Part shown: positions 16,465 through 24,715 of the stretch, in pieces
How positions within the stretch are numbered: the stretch's first letter is position 1
How the letters are laid out: each line of letters starts with the position of its first letter
Source of the DNA: JAHJQZ01 sp963676075
GTDB taxonomy: Bacteria > Pseudomonadota > Alphaproteobacteria > Rhizobiales > Devosiaceae
Assembly: GCA_963676075.2 (NCBI GenBank)
Contig: CAXXNZ010000028.1
Coordinates: 1-64,000, forward strand
Direction: 5' to 3'
Length of the DNA stretch: 64,000 nt
The notes under the pieces: model-generated
What the model was told of the DNA's origin: nothing
Databases searched by the model: none
What the model saw: the letters and a program-made list of their open reading frames with translations, nothing else
Translations under genes and position numbers: made by a program

Positions 16465-17629
16465 GGGCGAACTCACCGCGCTTGTTTTTCCGAGTTCGGC
16501 GGAGATCCCCGCCGCGACCTGGAACGCGCTCGTACCCAACACCGACGACCGACCTGACAATCCCTTCCTCGACCACGCCTTTTTCCTGGCGCTCGAGGAA
16601 TCAGGCTGCGCCACCGCCAAGACAGGTTGGCAGCCTCAGCATATCCTGCTCGAACAGGACGGCGTCCCGGTCGGGCTGCTGCCGCTTTATCTCAAGTCCC
16701 ATTCGCAGGGCGAATATGTCTTCGATTGGGGCTGGGCCGACGCCTTCGAGCGCGCCGGCGGGCGCTATTATCCAAAGCTCCAGGGCTCGGTACCGTTCTC
16801 GCCGGTCTCGGGCCGCAAGCTCAACGCCGAAACCCTCGACCTCCAGCATCATCTTCTCGATGCTTCCGCCGAACTCTGTGACCGGCTCGGCGCGTCGTCC
16901 GTCCACGCGACCTTCGTCACCGAAGATGAGGAAACGCTGGCGCACGAGGCCGGTTGGCTGACCCGTCACGACACCCAGTTCCATTGGCATAACAGGGGCT
17001 ACGACGATTTCGATGCCTTTCTCGCTACCCTCGCCTCACGCAAGCGCAAGACCATCCGCCGCGAACGCCGCGATGCACTGATCGACGGCTTGCGTATCGA
17101 ATGGATCACCGGCTCGGACCTGACCGAAGCGCATTGGGACGCGTTCTACACGTTCTACATGGACACCGGCGGGCGCAAATGGGGCACGCCCTATCTCAAC
17201 CGAGAGTTCTTCTCCCGCCTCTCGGAAGCCATGGCTGACCGCGTGCTGCTGATTTTCGCCTATGACGGTGATGAGCCAATTGCCGGGGCGCTCAATCTCA
17301 TCGGCAAGGACATCCTGTTCGGCCGCAATTGGGGCGCCACCCGCGACGTGCCGTTCCTGCACTTCGAGGTCTGCTACTACCAAGCCATGGACTTCGCCAT
17401 TGCCCATGGCCTCAAGACCGTCGAGGCTGGCGCACAGGGCGAGCACAAGCTGGCGCGGGGCTACGAGCCGGTGATCACCCGCTCGATCCACCACATCGCC
17501 CACCCGGGGCTCAGGAACGCCGTTGCCGACTATCTTGAGGACGAGCGCTCGGCGGTCGACCGCTCCAAGGACGCCCTCGCCCGCTACACGCCATTCCGCC
17601 GCGGCGAGCGGACTGACGAACAAGATTGA
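16454..17629 (+). CDS. FemAB-like GNAT-fold protein (PF04339/DUF482 type)
   Basis: This is a 391-residue protein of the 'peptidogalycan biosynthesis/recognition' family, a tandem GNAT-fold group related to FemAB peptidyltransferases. Typical segments are NPFLDHAFFLALEESG, YVFDWGWADAFERAGGRYYPK, SSVHATFVTEDEE, FLATLASRKRKTIRRERR and GAQGEHKLARGYEP. The substrate is not established. The only sensible start is a TTG at 16454 inside the end of the GDPD gene; no in-frame ATG lies before the conserved region. The overlap suggests translational coupling. A cell-envelope acyl- or aminoacyl-transfer role is inferred from the fold only. Confidence 0.82.
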   Translation: MAREGELTALVFPSSAEIPAATWNALVPNTDDRPDNPFLDHAFFLALEESGCATAKTGWQPQHILLEQDGVPVGLLPLYLKSHSQGEYVFDWGWADAFERAGGRYYPKLQGSVPFSPVSGRKLNAETLDLQHHLLDASAELCDRLGASSVHATFVTEDEETLAHEAGWLTRHDTQFHWHNRGYDDFDAFLATLASRKRKTIRRERRDALIDGLRIEWITGSDLTEAHWDAFYTFYMDTGGRKWGTPYLNREFFSRLSEAMADRVLLIFAYDGDEPIAGALNLIGKDILFGRNWGATRDVPFLHFEVCYYQAMDFAIAHGLKTVEAGAQGEHKLARGYEPVITRSIHHIAHPGLRNAVADYLEDERSAVDRSKDALARYTPFRRGERTDEQD

Positions 17630-17679
17630 CACTTTTGTCCGGCGGTGCCAGCAAACGCCGGGAACGCATGGAGGCCCCG

Positions 17680-18099
17680 ATGACCGCATTCGATAGTGAC
17701 AACATCTTCGCCAAGATCATTCGTGGCGAGATCCCAAGCCACAAGGTCTACGAGGACGATGTCGTTTTCGCCATGATGGACATCATGCCCCAGTCCGACG
17801 GCCACGTATTGGTGATCCCCAAACAGGGCTCCCGCAACCTCCTCGATGCCGATCCGGACGTGCTGGCAGAGACGATGAAGCGGGTGCAGATCATCGCCCG
17901 CGCCGTCAAAAAGGCGATGAACGCCGACGGGCTACGCATCGTTCAGCTCAACGAGGAAGCCGCCACCCAGACGGTGTTTCACCTCCACATCCACATCATC
18001 CCCGCCTATGAGGGCCAGCCGCTACGGCGTCACGCCGACGACGAGGCCGATCATGCCAAGCTGGCCGAACTGGCTCAAAAGATCGCCGCGGCAATCTAG
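17680..18099 (+). CDS. HIT family protein
   Basis: This is a histidine-triad nucleotide hydrolase or transferase of 139 residues, Hint-like. It starts NIFAKIIRGEIPSHKVYEDD and ends with the catalytic triad VFHLHIHIIPAY near residue 100. These enzymes hydrolyse AMP-linked phosphoramidates or dinucleoside polyphosphates. The ATG at 17680 is chosen because GGAGG lies about 10 bases upstream and the protein then begins MTAFDSDNIF. An earlier in-frame start would add 18 unsupported residues. The gene is convergent with the GH8 gene across an AT-rich palindrome. Confidence 0.93.
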   Translation: MTAFDSDNIFAKIIRGEIPSHKVYEDDVVFAMMDIMPQSDGHVLVIPKQGSRNLLDADPDVLAETMKRVQIIARAVKKAMNADGLRIVQLNEEAATQTVFHLHIHIIPAYEGQPLRRHADDEADHAKLAELAQKIAAAI

Positions 18100-18142
18100 G
18101 AAAATATGTGAAATTGATGCAAAAAATGCATCATGCAAGGTG

Positions 18143-18176
18143 TTATATAAAACATGCAATAGCATGTTTTATATAA
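18143..18176. terminator. Perfect 15-bp AT-rich palindrome, probable bidirectional terminator
   Basis: TTATATAAAACATGC and GCATGTTTTATATAA pair perfectly around an AATA loop. A smaller hairpin GATGCA/TGCATC lies about 20 bases before it. The element sits in an AT-rich strip between convergent HIT and GH8 genes and has A/T runs on both sides, which fits termination in both directions. Confidence 0.6.
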
Positions 18177-18195
18177 TTAAAATAGCGTTCTAAAA

Positions 18196-19482
18196 CTAAA
18201 ATCCCTCGTCGCCATCGGGCTTGCTCCAATGGCCGGTCACGGCAATCATCGCCATCAGTTTGAGCGTGTTCCCGAAGTAATCTTCATCGCTGAGATCGGA
18301 GTCGAGCATGTCGCTCCAAAGCGCGTCGAGCCATTTCTGGTTCTTCCGGTCGATCATGGCACCAACGGCGAACATCGAGACAAACGCCATCGGATTCCGG
18401 CTCTGATCGGGCGGTATGCGTCCGTCGAGCAGATAGGTCGAAGCGATCTCGGTCGGGTCTCCGCAGGTCGACGTCTGTATGAAGGCGTTCAGCGGGGCGA
18501 GCGCTTCGTAAGCCCTCTTCTCGCCATACAGAAGATAGTCGAGCCCCACGCGCCAGGGATAGCGCGCCGCATTCCATGAATAGTCCCCATCAAACTCTCC
18601 TTCGAGGAAACCGGAAGGTGCCGGCTGTGGATGGTCGGGCAACCCGACCACGAAATCAGGCGCAAGGCCCCTGCCCGGACTGAAGCGCTGAACAATGCTG
18701 GCGACAATGTCATAGGTCTCGTCCCGCACGCGCAGCCAGCGGTCATTGCCAGTCGCCTCGGCGAAGGCCCTGAAGTGGGACAGCATGAAATCGGACGTGC
18801 GCGTGGTGAAGGCGTATGTCGCGTCGTCGCCGGTTTCGACCCAGTCTCCGATCTGCACGAAATCGCCTTGTCCGGCGACGTCATGAGCGAGAATGGCATC
18901 CAGTGTCCGCTGCGCCAGAGCGCGATAGTCGAACGCGCCGGTGCTTCCCCATTTGCTATCGGCCAGCAACAAGGCGTAGGCGATATCAAGATCACCATCG
19001 GTTGCGCTGTTGCTTCCGCCGACGACCTCGGCGCCGTTGTCACACCCTTCAACCTGATTCCATGCCATGAGGCCGGGATCGGATGTGGCAGGATGATCGA
19101 GAAAGAAACGAACCATGCCGTCGAACAGGTCCTTGGCCTCAGGATCTGCATCGGCAAGCATGACCAGAGCCAGCATGCCATAACCGTGGGCTTCGGAGAC
19201 CGTGATGGAATGCTCGGCCGAGCCGCCCCATGTCGGCTTGCCGTCGCCGCTCGTGGCGACATAGACGCGGCCATCGCCGCAGCCTCGCTTCAGATAGACG
19301 GACTTCCAAGCGGCGTAGAAATCGACCAACTGCCGATCAAGCGTCTGCTGATCCAGGCCGCTCGGCCGGATGACGCCAGCGTGAAGGGGAACGTGCGTGA
19401 AGGCGCCGCCAACTGTCTCTTGGCCAAATGTCGGCCCGCTCAAAGCGAGCAGGCCGACAAAGATTAAACCCAACAGTCGCAT
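18196..19482 (-). CDS. Secreted glycosyl hydrolase family 8 (endoglucanase/BcsZ-like)
   Basis: This is a GH8 (alpha/alpha)6-barrel glycanase of 428 residues; the family cleaves beta-1,4 glucan, chitosan or xylan by inversion. A signal peptide MRLLGLIFVGLLALSGPTFG predicts export. The catalytic Glu is in VSEAHGYGMLALVM and the catalytic Asp region is NSATDGDLDIAYALLLAD. The ATG at 19482 is preferred over a GTG at 19551 because it directly begins the signal peptide. In other alphaproteobacteria GH8 (BcsZ, CelC) accompanies cellulose-synthase genes; here none is adjacent, and it follows clpA by 69 bases on the same strand. Substrate unknown. Confidence 0.88.
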   Translation of the reverse strand: MRLLGLIFVGLLALSGPTFGQETVGGAFTHVPLHAGVIRPSGLDQQTLDRQLVDFYAAWKSVYLKRGCGDGRVYVATSGDGKPTWGGSAEHSITVSEAHGYGMLALVMLADADPEAKDLFDGMVRFFLDHPATSDPGLMAWNQVEGCDNGAEVVGGSNSATDGDLDIAYALLLADSKWGSTGAFDYRALAQRTLDAILAHDVAGQGDFVQIGDWVETGDDATYAFTTRTSDFMLSHFRAFAEATGNDRWLRVRDETYDIVASIVQRFSPGRGLAPDFVVGLPDHPQPAPSGFLEGEFDGDYSWNAARYPWRVGLDYLLYGEKRAYEALAPLNAFIQTSTCGDPTEIASTYLLDGRIPPDQSRNPMAFVSMFAVGAMIDRKNQKWLDALWSDMLDSDLSDEDYFGNTLKLMAMIAVTGHWSKPDGDEGF

Positions 19483-19551
19483 GGGCCGGGGCTTATGCGA
19501 TCTCGTTGCGCAAAGGCGCTCCAGCCGGTGTTCCACGCGAACGACCAGCAC

Positions 19552-21969
19552 CTAGTCCTTGGTTTCGGTCGCCTTGCTTGCCGGCTTCTTCCGTGTCCGC
19601 GGCTTCGCCGGGGTTTTGGCCTTCGCCTTGCTTGCTGGCTTGCTCAGCGACTTGCGCGTCTTGGGGCCGGTTATGGCCTTGGGGCGCGCCGGAGTCGGTG
19701 GCACGGACACAAGCTCAAGTCGGGCCTCTTCGCCTTCGCCGATGACGGCAACGGTGACGGTCCCACCCTTTTGCAACTGACCGAACAGCACTTCGTCCGC
19801 CAGCGGCTTCTTGACGTATTCCTGGATGACCCTGCCCAGCGGGCGGGCGCCCATCTGTTCGTCATAGCCGCGCTCGGCCAGCCAGTCGGCGGCTTCCGGC
19901 GTCAGGGTGATGGTGATGTTGCGTTCGGCGAGCTGGCCCTCGAGCTGAAGGACAAACTTCTCGACGACGCGCCTGACAACCTCGGAACCGAGCGGGGCGA
20001 AGGAAATGATCGAATCGAGCCGGTTGCGGAACTCCGGCGTGAACATGCGATTGATCGCTTCCTCGTCGTCGCCGGCCTCGCGCCTGCGGCCGAACCCGAT
20101 CGGGGATTTCTGCAACTCCATGGCCCCGACATTCGAGGTCATGATCAGGATGACGTTGCGGAAATCGACCGACTTGCCGTTGTGGTCGGTCAGCTTGCCG
20201 TGGTCCATCACCTGCAACAGGATGTTGAACAGGTCCGGATGGGCCTTCTCGATCTCGTCGAGCAGCACCACGCAATGCGGGTTCTGGTCGACGCCGTCGG
20301 TCAAAAGGCCGCCCTGGTCGAACCCGACATAGCCGGGAGGCGCGCCGATCAGCCGCGAGACGGTGTGGCGTTCCATGTATTCGGACATATCGAAGCGCAA
20401 CAGCTCGACACCCATTGTGTCGGCGAGCTGCTTGGCGACTTCGGTCTTGCCGACGCCGGTCGGACCGGTGAACAGATACGAACCGATCGGCTTTTCCGGT
20501 TCGCGCAAACCGGCGCGAGCCAGCTTGATGGCCGCCGACAGAGCGTCGATGGCCGAGTCCTGGCCGAAAACCACCCGCTTGAGATTGGCTTCGAGATTGG
20601 CGAGCAGCTCACCATCCGATTTCGACACGGTTTTCGGCGGAATGCGCGCCATCGAGGCGATGGTCGTCTCGATCTCGCCGACATCGATCAGCTTCTTGCG
20701 CTTGTCCTCGGTGACCAGCATCTGCGACGCGCCGGTCTCATCGATGACGTCAATCGCCTTGTCCGGCAGCTTGCGGTCGTTGATATAGCGGGCCGACAGC
20801 TCGACAGCGGAGGTCAGCGCCTCGTCGGTGTACTTGAGCTTGTGATAGTCCTCGAAATAGGGCTTCAGGCCCCTGAGGATCTCGATCGTGTCCGGAATGC
20901 TCGGCTCGTTGACGTCGATCTTCTGGAACCGACGCACCAGCGCCCGGTCCTTTTCGAAGAACTGGCGATATTCCTTGTAGGTGGTCGAGCCGATGCAGCG
21001 GATGGCGCCCGAGGCGAGCGCCGGCTTCAACAGGTTCGAGGCATCGAGCGCGCCGCCGGATGTGGCGCCGGCACCGATGACAGTGTGGATCTCGTCGATG
21101 AACAGCACGGCGTTGGGGAGCTTTTCGAGCTCCTTCATCACCGCCTTCAACCGCTCCTCGAAATCGCCGCGATAGCGCGTGCCGGCGAGCAGCGTGCCCA
21201 TGTCGAGGGCATAAACCACTGTTTCCTTGAGCACTTCAGGCACTTCGCCTTCGGTGATCTTGCGCGCCAGCCCTTCGGCGATGGCCGTCTTGCCGACGCC
21301 AGCATCGCCGACATAGATCGGGTTGTTCTTCGAGCGCCGGCACAGCACCTGGATCGTCCGGCGCAGCTCGGCGTCACGGCCGATCAGCGGATCGATCTTG
21401 CCGTCGCGCGCCTTCTGATTGAGATCGACGCAATAATCGGCCAGCGCCGACGAGCGCTGCTGGCCGTGCTCGGCCTCTCCGCCCTCCTGCGGGCCTTCGG
21501 CGCCACGGATCGGGCGTTCCTCGCGGGCACCGGATTTGGAAATGCCGTGCGAGATGAAATTGACGGCGTCGAGCCGGGTCATGTCCTGCTGTTCGAGGAA
21601 ATAGGCGGCATGGCTTTCGCGCTCGGCAAAGATGGCAACCAGCACATTGGCGCCGGTCACTTCGTCGCGTCCGGAAGACTGCACGTGGATGACGGCACGC
21701 TGAATGACCCGCTGGAAGGCATGGGTCGGACGCGCATCCTGGCCATTGGGCACGACAAGACTGTCGAGCTCCTCGTCGATGAACTCTTCGAGATCGGCCT
21801 TCAGCGCCTCGACATCGACGTCGCACCCGGTCAGCACAGCGATCGTGTCGCGGTCGTCGGTCAAGGCCAGCAACAGGTGTTCGAGCGTGGCAAATTCATG
21901 GCCGCGCTCGCGCGCCAGGTTCATGGCCGAGTGGAGAGCTTTTTCAAGTCCGCGGGAAAATGAGGGCAT
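19552..21969 (-). CDS. clpA: ATP-dependent Clp protease ATP-binding subunit ClpA
   Basis: ClpA is a hexameric AAA+ unfoldase that feeds proteins to ClpP. The 805-residue protein has Clp N-domain repeats (residues 1-145), a first AAA module with Walker A GDAGVGKTAIAEGLA and Walker B ALDMG/VLFIDEIH, and a second with GPTGVGKTEVAKQL and HCVVLLDEIEKAHPD. A ClpP-contact loop IGF appears in PIGFG. Beyond the usual C-terminus it carries a Lys/Ala/Pro-rich tail of about 50 residues (KTRKSLSKPASKAKAK), probably disordered. clpS is 12 bases upstream on the same strand, so adaptor and unfoldase are co-expressed. Confidence 0.97.
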   Translation of the reverse strand: MPSFSRGLEKALHSAMNLARERGHEFATLEHLLLALTDDRDTIAVLTGCDVDVEALKADLEEFIDEELDSLVVPNGQDARPTHAFQRVIQRAVIHVQSSGRDEVTGANVLVAIFAERESHAAYFLEQQDMTRLDAVNFISHGISKSGAREERPIRGAEGPQEGGEAEHGQQRSSALADYCVDLNQKARDGKIDPLIGRDAELRRTIQVLCRRSKNNPIYVGDAGVGKTAIAEGLARKITEGEVPEVLKETVVYALDMGTLLAGTRYRGDFEERLKAVMKELEKLPNAVLFIDEIHTVIGAGATSGGALDASNLLKPALASGAIRCIGSTTYKEYRQFFEKDRALVRRFQKIDVNEPSIPDTIEILRGLKPYFEDYHKLKYTDEALTSAVELSARYINDRKLPDKAIDVIDETGASQMLVTEDKRKKLIDVGEIETTIASMARIPPKTVSKSDGELLANLEANLKRVVFGQDSAIDALSAAIKLARAGLREPEKPIGSYLFTGPTGVGKTEVAKQLADTMGVELLRFDMSEYMERHTVSRLIGAPPGYVGFDQGGLLTDGVDQNPHCVVLLDEIEKAHPDLFNILLQVMDHGKLTDHNGKSVDFRNVILIMTSNVGAMELQKSPIGFGRRREAGDDEEAINRMFTPEFRNRLDSIISFAPLGSEVVRRVVEKFVLQLEGQLAERNITITLTPEAADWLAERGYDEQMGARPLGRVIQEYVKKPLADEVLFGQLQKGGTVTVAVIGEGEEARLELVSVPPTPARPKAITGPKTRKSLSKPASKAKAKTPAKPRTRKKPASKATETKD

Positions 21970-21981
21970 GCCTGAAATTTC

Positions 21982-22374
21982 CTATTGTTTTTCCATGACG
22001 CATTGCAGCGGGTGCTGGTTCTTGCGTGCGGCATCCATGACCATCGTCACCTTGCTTTCGGCGACTTCGTAAGGATAGACCCCACACTCACCCACGCCGT
22101 GATTGTGCACATGCATCATGATCTGGATGGCATCGTCCTGGTCGCGGTTGAAGATCTGCTGCAACACGGCGACGACGAATTCCATTGGCGTGTAGTCGTC
22201 ATTGAGAAGGAGCACACGGTAAAGGCTGGGCCGTTTGGTCTTGGTGTGCGTCCTCGTGGCAAGTCCGGCATCGAATCCGTTGCCGTCGTCCGAACTGTTG
22301 TCGTCGCCCGACTGCAGTCGCAATCCGGCGTGTTTCGCGTTTGTCTTTTGCAGTTCGTCAGACCCGAATTTCAT
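21982..22374 (-). CDS. clpS: ATP-dependent Clp protease adaptor ClpS
   Basis: ClpS delivers N-degron substrates to ClpA. The 130-residue protein has a disordered N-terminal stretch of about 50 residues, then the ClpS fold: RVLLLNDDYTPMEFVVAVLQQIF (the NDDYTPMEFV segment forms the N-degron pocket), MMHVHNHGVGECGVYPYEVAE and VTMVMDAARKNQHPLQCVMEKQ. The ATG at 22374 has AGGAG six bases upstream and is preferred. Another ATG, 27 bases upstream, is possible. It is transcribed divergently from the D,D-carboxypeptidase gene. Confidence 0.95.
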   Translation of the reverse strand: MKFGSDELQKTNAKHAGLRLQSGDDNSSDDGNGFDAGLATRTHTKTKRPSLYRVLLLNDDYTPMEFVVAVLQQIFNRDQDDAIQIMMHVHNHGVGECGVYPYEVAESKVTMVMDAARKNQHPLQCVMEKQ

Positions 22375-22699
22375 ATTGCTCCTATATCGGCAGGTCGCCA
22401 TTAAGCCCCTTCCTGTCGCCTGCAGCCGAAACACTCTTCGACCGGACTCATTATGTAGACAATTTATGCCCCGTGTTAAGGGGCTGGTGTGGCAGAATTT
22501 GAGCACTTCGAAATCGCGATAATTTGACACGAATTTTCGCGACTTTACGCAATCGTAACGCCGAAAGGGCACTCTAGGCGACGAGTTGAGGGCTGGCTGG
22601 AAACGAGGGACGCCGGCTCGAGAATTGCGTAAGGGCGAAAACGCCCCTGTTGAGTTGGAGTCGCGGGTGCAGAACCCATTTGTGTCTGACCGGAAGCGG
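22375..22699. promoter_or_regulatory. Divergent promoter region between clpS and the D,D-carboxypeptidase gene
   Basis: No gene is seen. A perfect -35 box TTGACA at 22524-22529 points toward the carboxypeptidase gene, but no good -10 follows at the normal distance. The left part must hold the clpS-clpA promoter. Confidence 0.4.
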
Positions 22700-24247
22700 A
22701 TGCCTGCGTGGCGTGGCATCTTCCTGGTTATCCTCGTCTTGCTCGGATTCGGTTTTGTCGCCTCTCCGGGTGTGGCTGTCGCCGCCGAGCGTGCTTATGC
22801 CGGTATCGTGCTCGATGCCAAATCTGGCAAGGTGCTTTATCAAAGCGCCGCCGACGCGCCGCGCTACCCGGCCTCTGTCACCAAGGTGATGACCCTTTAC
22901 ATCCTGTTTGAGGAATTGAAGGCCGGCCGGCTGAAGCTGTCGTCGCGCCTGACCGTCTCAAAACATGCCGCCGCCGCCGTGCCGACCAAGCTCGGCTTGA
23001 GGGCTGGCTCGACGATCAAGGTCGAGGACGCCATCAAATCGCTTGTCACTCTGTCGGCGAACGACATGGCCCGCGTCATCGCCGAAGCGATCGGTGGCAC
23101 GGAGAGTCAGTTTGCCGTGCGAATGACCAAGACTGCGCGGGCGCTCGGCATGAACCGCACGACCTATTACAACGCATCCGGTCTTCCCGACAGCCGCCAG
23201 GTCACGACGGCCCGCGATCAGGCGCGTCTCGGCGCCGCCATCTATGAGCACTTCCCCGAGTACTACAAATATTTTCAGACGCGGGTCTTCAAGTACAACG
23301 GCCGCTCATACGGCAACCACAACAGGCTTCTGGGCTCGGTGCCGGGCGTCGATGGCATCAAGACCGGCTATATCCGCGCCGCTGGCTACAATCTGTTGAC
23401 CGCGGCGCGCAAGGGCAACCGTCACATCGTCGTGGTCGGTTTCGGCTTCGACACCGGCGCATCGCGCAATGCCAAGGTCGCGTCACTGGTCAAGAAGTAC
23501 CTGCCCAAGGCCCGCTCGGGCAGCTATCTCGCCACGGCCGTTATCCCGGAGCCATCCGGAGGTCGGTATGCCGTTGCTTTGGCCCCGCCGCGCGATCCCT
23601 CGGCGATGCCGGATTTCCGCATGGCGTCGATGAGGCTTGCTGTCGCCTCTGCTGCCCCTGAGGCCGTCCTGACACCGCCGCAACCCTTGCCACCGCCTGC
23701 CAATACCGCCTTGGTTGTCGCCGACGCCCCTGCTCCGCTCATGCCGCCAACAGGCGTCGAGGCCGCGACACAGGTGGCCCTGGCATCTGCCTCTGCCCCG
23801 CAGCCTGCCCAACAGCGCCCGATCGATGTCGTCGGCGCCTGGACATCGACGACGCTGCGGCTCGACAGTGCCTCGGCAAGTTCCGACGGCCCTGTGCCGC
23901 CCGCCGCCATTGGTTCGGCGCCGATTCCGGCCGCCGGCCCCGGCACCATCGATCTTTTGACCAGTGGTTCCATCGGCAATGCCGATGAAGGCACCGATGC
24001 CGGTGAAATCGGCTGGGTCGTCCAGATCGGCGCCGCGCCGAGCGAGACCGGCGCCAACACATTGCTCGCCGCTGCGGCTGAAGTCGACGAGGTCGCAAAT
24101 ATGCGGCGCTACGTTCAGCGCATCGAACGCAACGGTCAGGTGTTCTTCAGGGCCCGTATCGCCGGATTCGGCGACGCCGATGCGGCGCGGGCTGCCTGCA
24201 ACGATCTCAAGAAGAAAAACATGAGCTGCCTGGCCATGCAGGGATAG
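22700..24247 (+). CDS. D-alanyl-D-alanine carboxypeptidase with C-terminal SPOR domain
   Basis: This is a penicillin-binding protein 5/6-type (S11) enzyme that trims the terminal D-Ala of peptidoglycan stem peptides. The signal peptide GIFLVILVLLGFGFVASP directs it to the periplasm. Catalytic motifs are SxxK in PASVTKVMTLY, SxN in LSANDMARV and KTG in DGIKTGYIRAAG. After residue 300 comes a Pro/Ala-rich linker, then a SPOR domain (WVVQIGA..VQRIERNGQVFFRARIAGFGDADAARAACNDLKK), which binds denuded glycan at the division site. The ATG at 22700 follows GGAAG; a GTG at 22667 with GGAG upstream is an alternative start. Confidence 0.92.
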   Translation: MPAWRGIFLVILVLLGFGFVASPGVAVAAERAYAGIVLDAKSGKVLYQSAADAPRYPASVTKVMTLYILFEELKAGRLKLSSRLTVSKHAAAAVPTKLGLRAGSTIKVEDAIKSLVTLSANDMARVIAEAIGGTESQFAVRMTKTARALGMNRTTYYNASGLPDSRQVTTARDQARLGAAIYEHFPEYYKYFQTRVFKYNGRSYGNHNRLLGSVPGVDGIKTGYIRAAGYNLLTAARKGNRHIVVVGFGFDTGASRNAKVASLVKKYLPKARSGSYLATAVIPEPSGGRYAVALAPPRDPSAMPDFRMASMRLAVASAAPEAVLTPPQPLPPPANTALVVADAPAPLMPPTGVEAATQVALASASAPQPAQQRPIDVVGAWTSTTLRLDSASASSDGPVPPAAIGSAPIPAAGPGTIDLLTSGSIGNADEGTDAGEIGWVVQIGAAPSETGANTLLAAAAEVDEVANMRRYVQRIERNGQVFFRARIAGFGDADAARAACNDLKKKNMSCLAMQG

Positions 24248-24303
24248 GCAGTCGCAACAGGAAATCGCCGGCGGACATAACGCTTTTGTACGGAGTAGCG
24301 TGA

Positions 24304-24585
24304 ATGAGAAGCAACGATGCATTGGGAGACCTGGCCAGGCTCGCCAATACGGCCCGGGACTCCTCGGGTTTCGAGGCCGCCCGCAAGAAAGCGGTGAACG
24401 GATTCAATTCCAGTTTTGACGTCAAACCGCTCAATCGGCGGGCCATCGATCTGCTCGGTGCCGTGCTTGCGCTTTCTGCCCGCACACGACGCGTCGTTCA
24501 GCCGCGTGTCGAAGTCGATCTTGACGTCTTTACCCCCAGGGGGCGTCGCGCCATCTCGATGTCGTTCGGTGATCTGAGCGATTGA
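24304..24585 (+). CDS. Hypothetical protein, 93 residues
   Basis: I do not recognise this protein. It starts MRSNDALGDLARLANTA after a GGAG-containing ribosome site, has an amphipathic helical middle (FDVKPLNRRAIDLLGAVLALSARTR) and a short beta-like C-terminus (VEVDLDVFTPRG). No signal peptide or membrane segment is evident. It lies 56 bases after the SPOR-carboxypeptidase gene on the same strand and is followed by a GAGGCC/GGCCTC hairpin, so it may be the last gene of that transcript. Confidence 0.6.
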   Translation: MRSNDALGDLARLANTARDSSGFEAARKKAVNGFNSSFDVKPLNRRAIDLLGAVLALSARTRRVVQPRVEVDLDVFTPRGRRAISMSFGDLSD

Positions 24586-24596
24586 TGCGCATTGAT

Positions 24597-24622
24597 GAGG
24601 CCAAGGCGTAAAGCCGGCCTCT
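24597..24622 (+). terminator. Weak hairpin after the 93-residue gene
   Basis: GAGGCC and GGCCTC can form a 6-bp stem just after the stop codon. No T-run follows, so termination is uncertain. Confidence 0.3.
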
Positions 24623-24715
24623 CAAGTACTTACGAGCTCTATCGTCGGGCCGGTAAGGATCGTCCTGTTTGGCGTTGACAGGTGCCGCCCGCCCCTGCGG
24701 GCCGCGCCGGCTTTT

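Noticed and set aside
19495..21963. 822-residue open frame antisense to clpA
   Set aside because: Same effect of GC-rich codon usage; ClpA motifs are intact on the minus strand.
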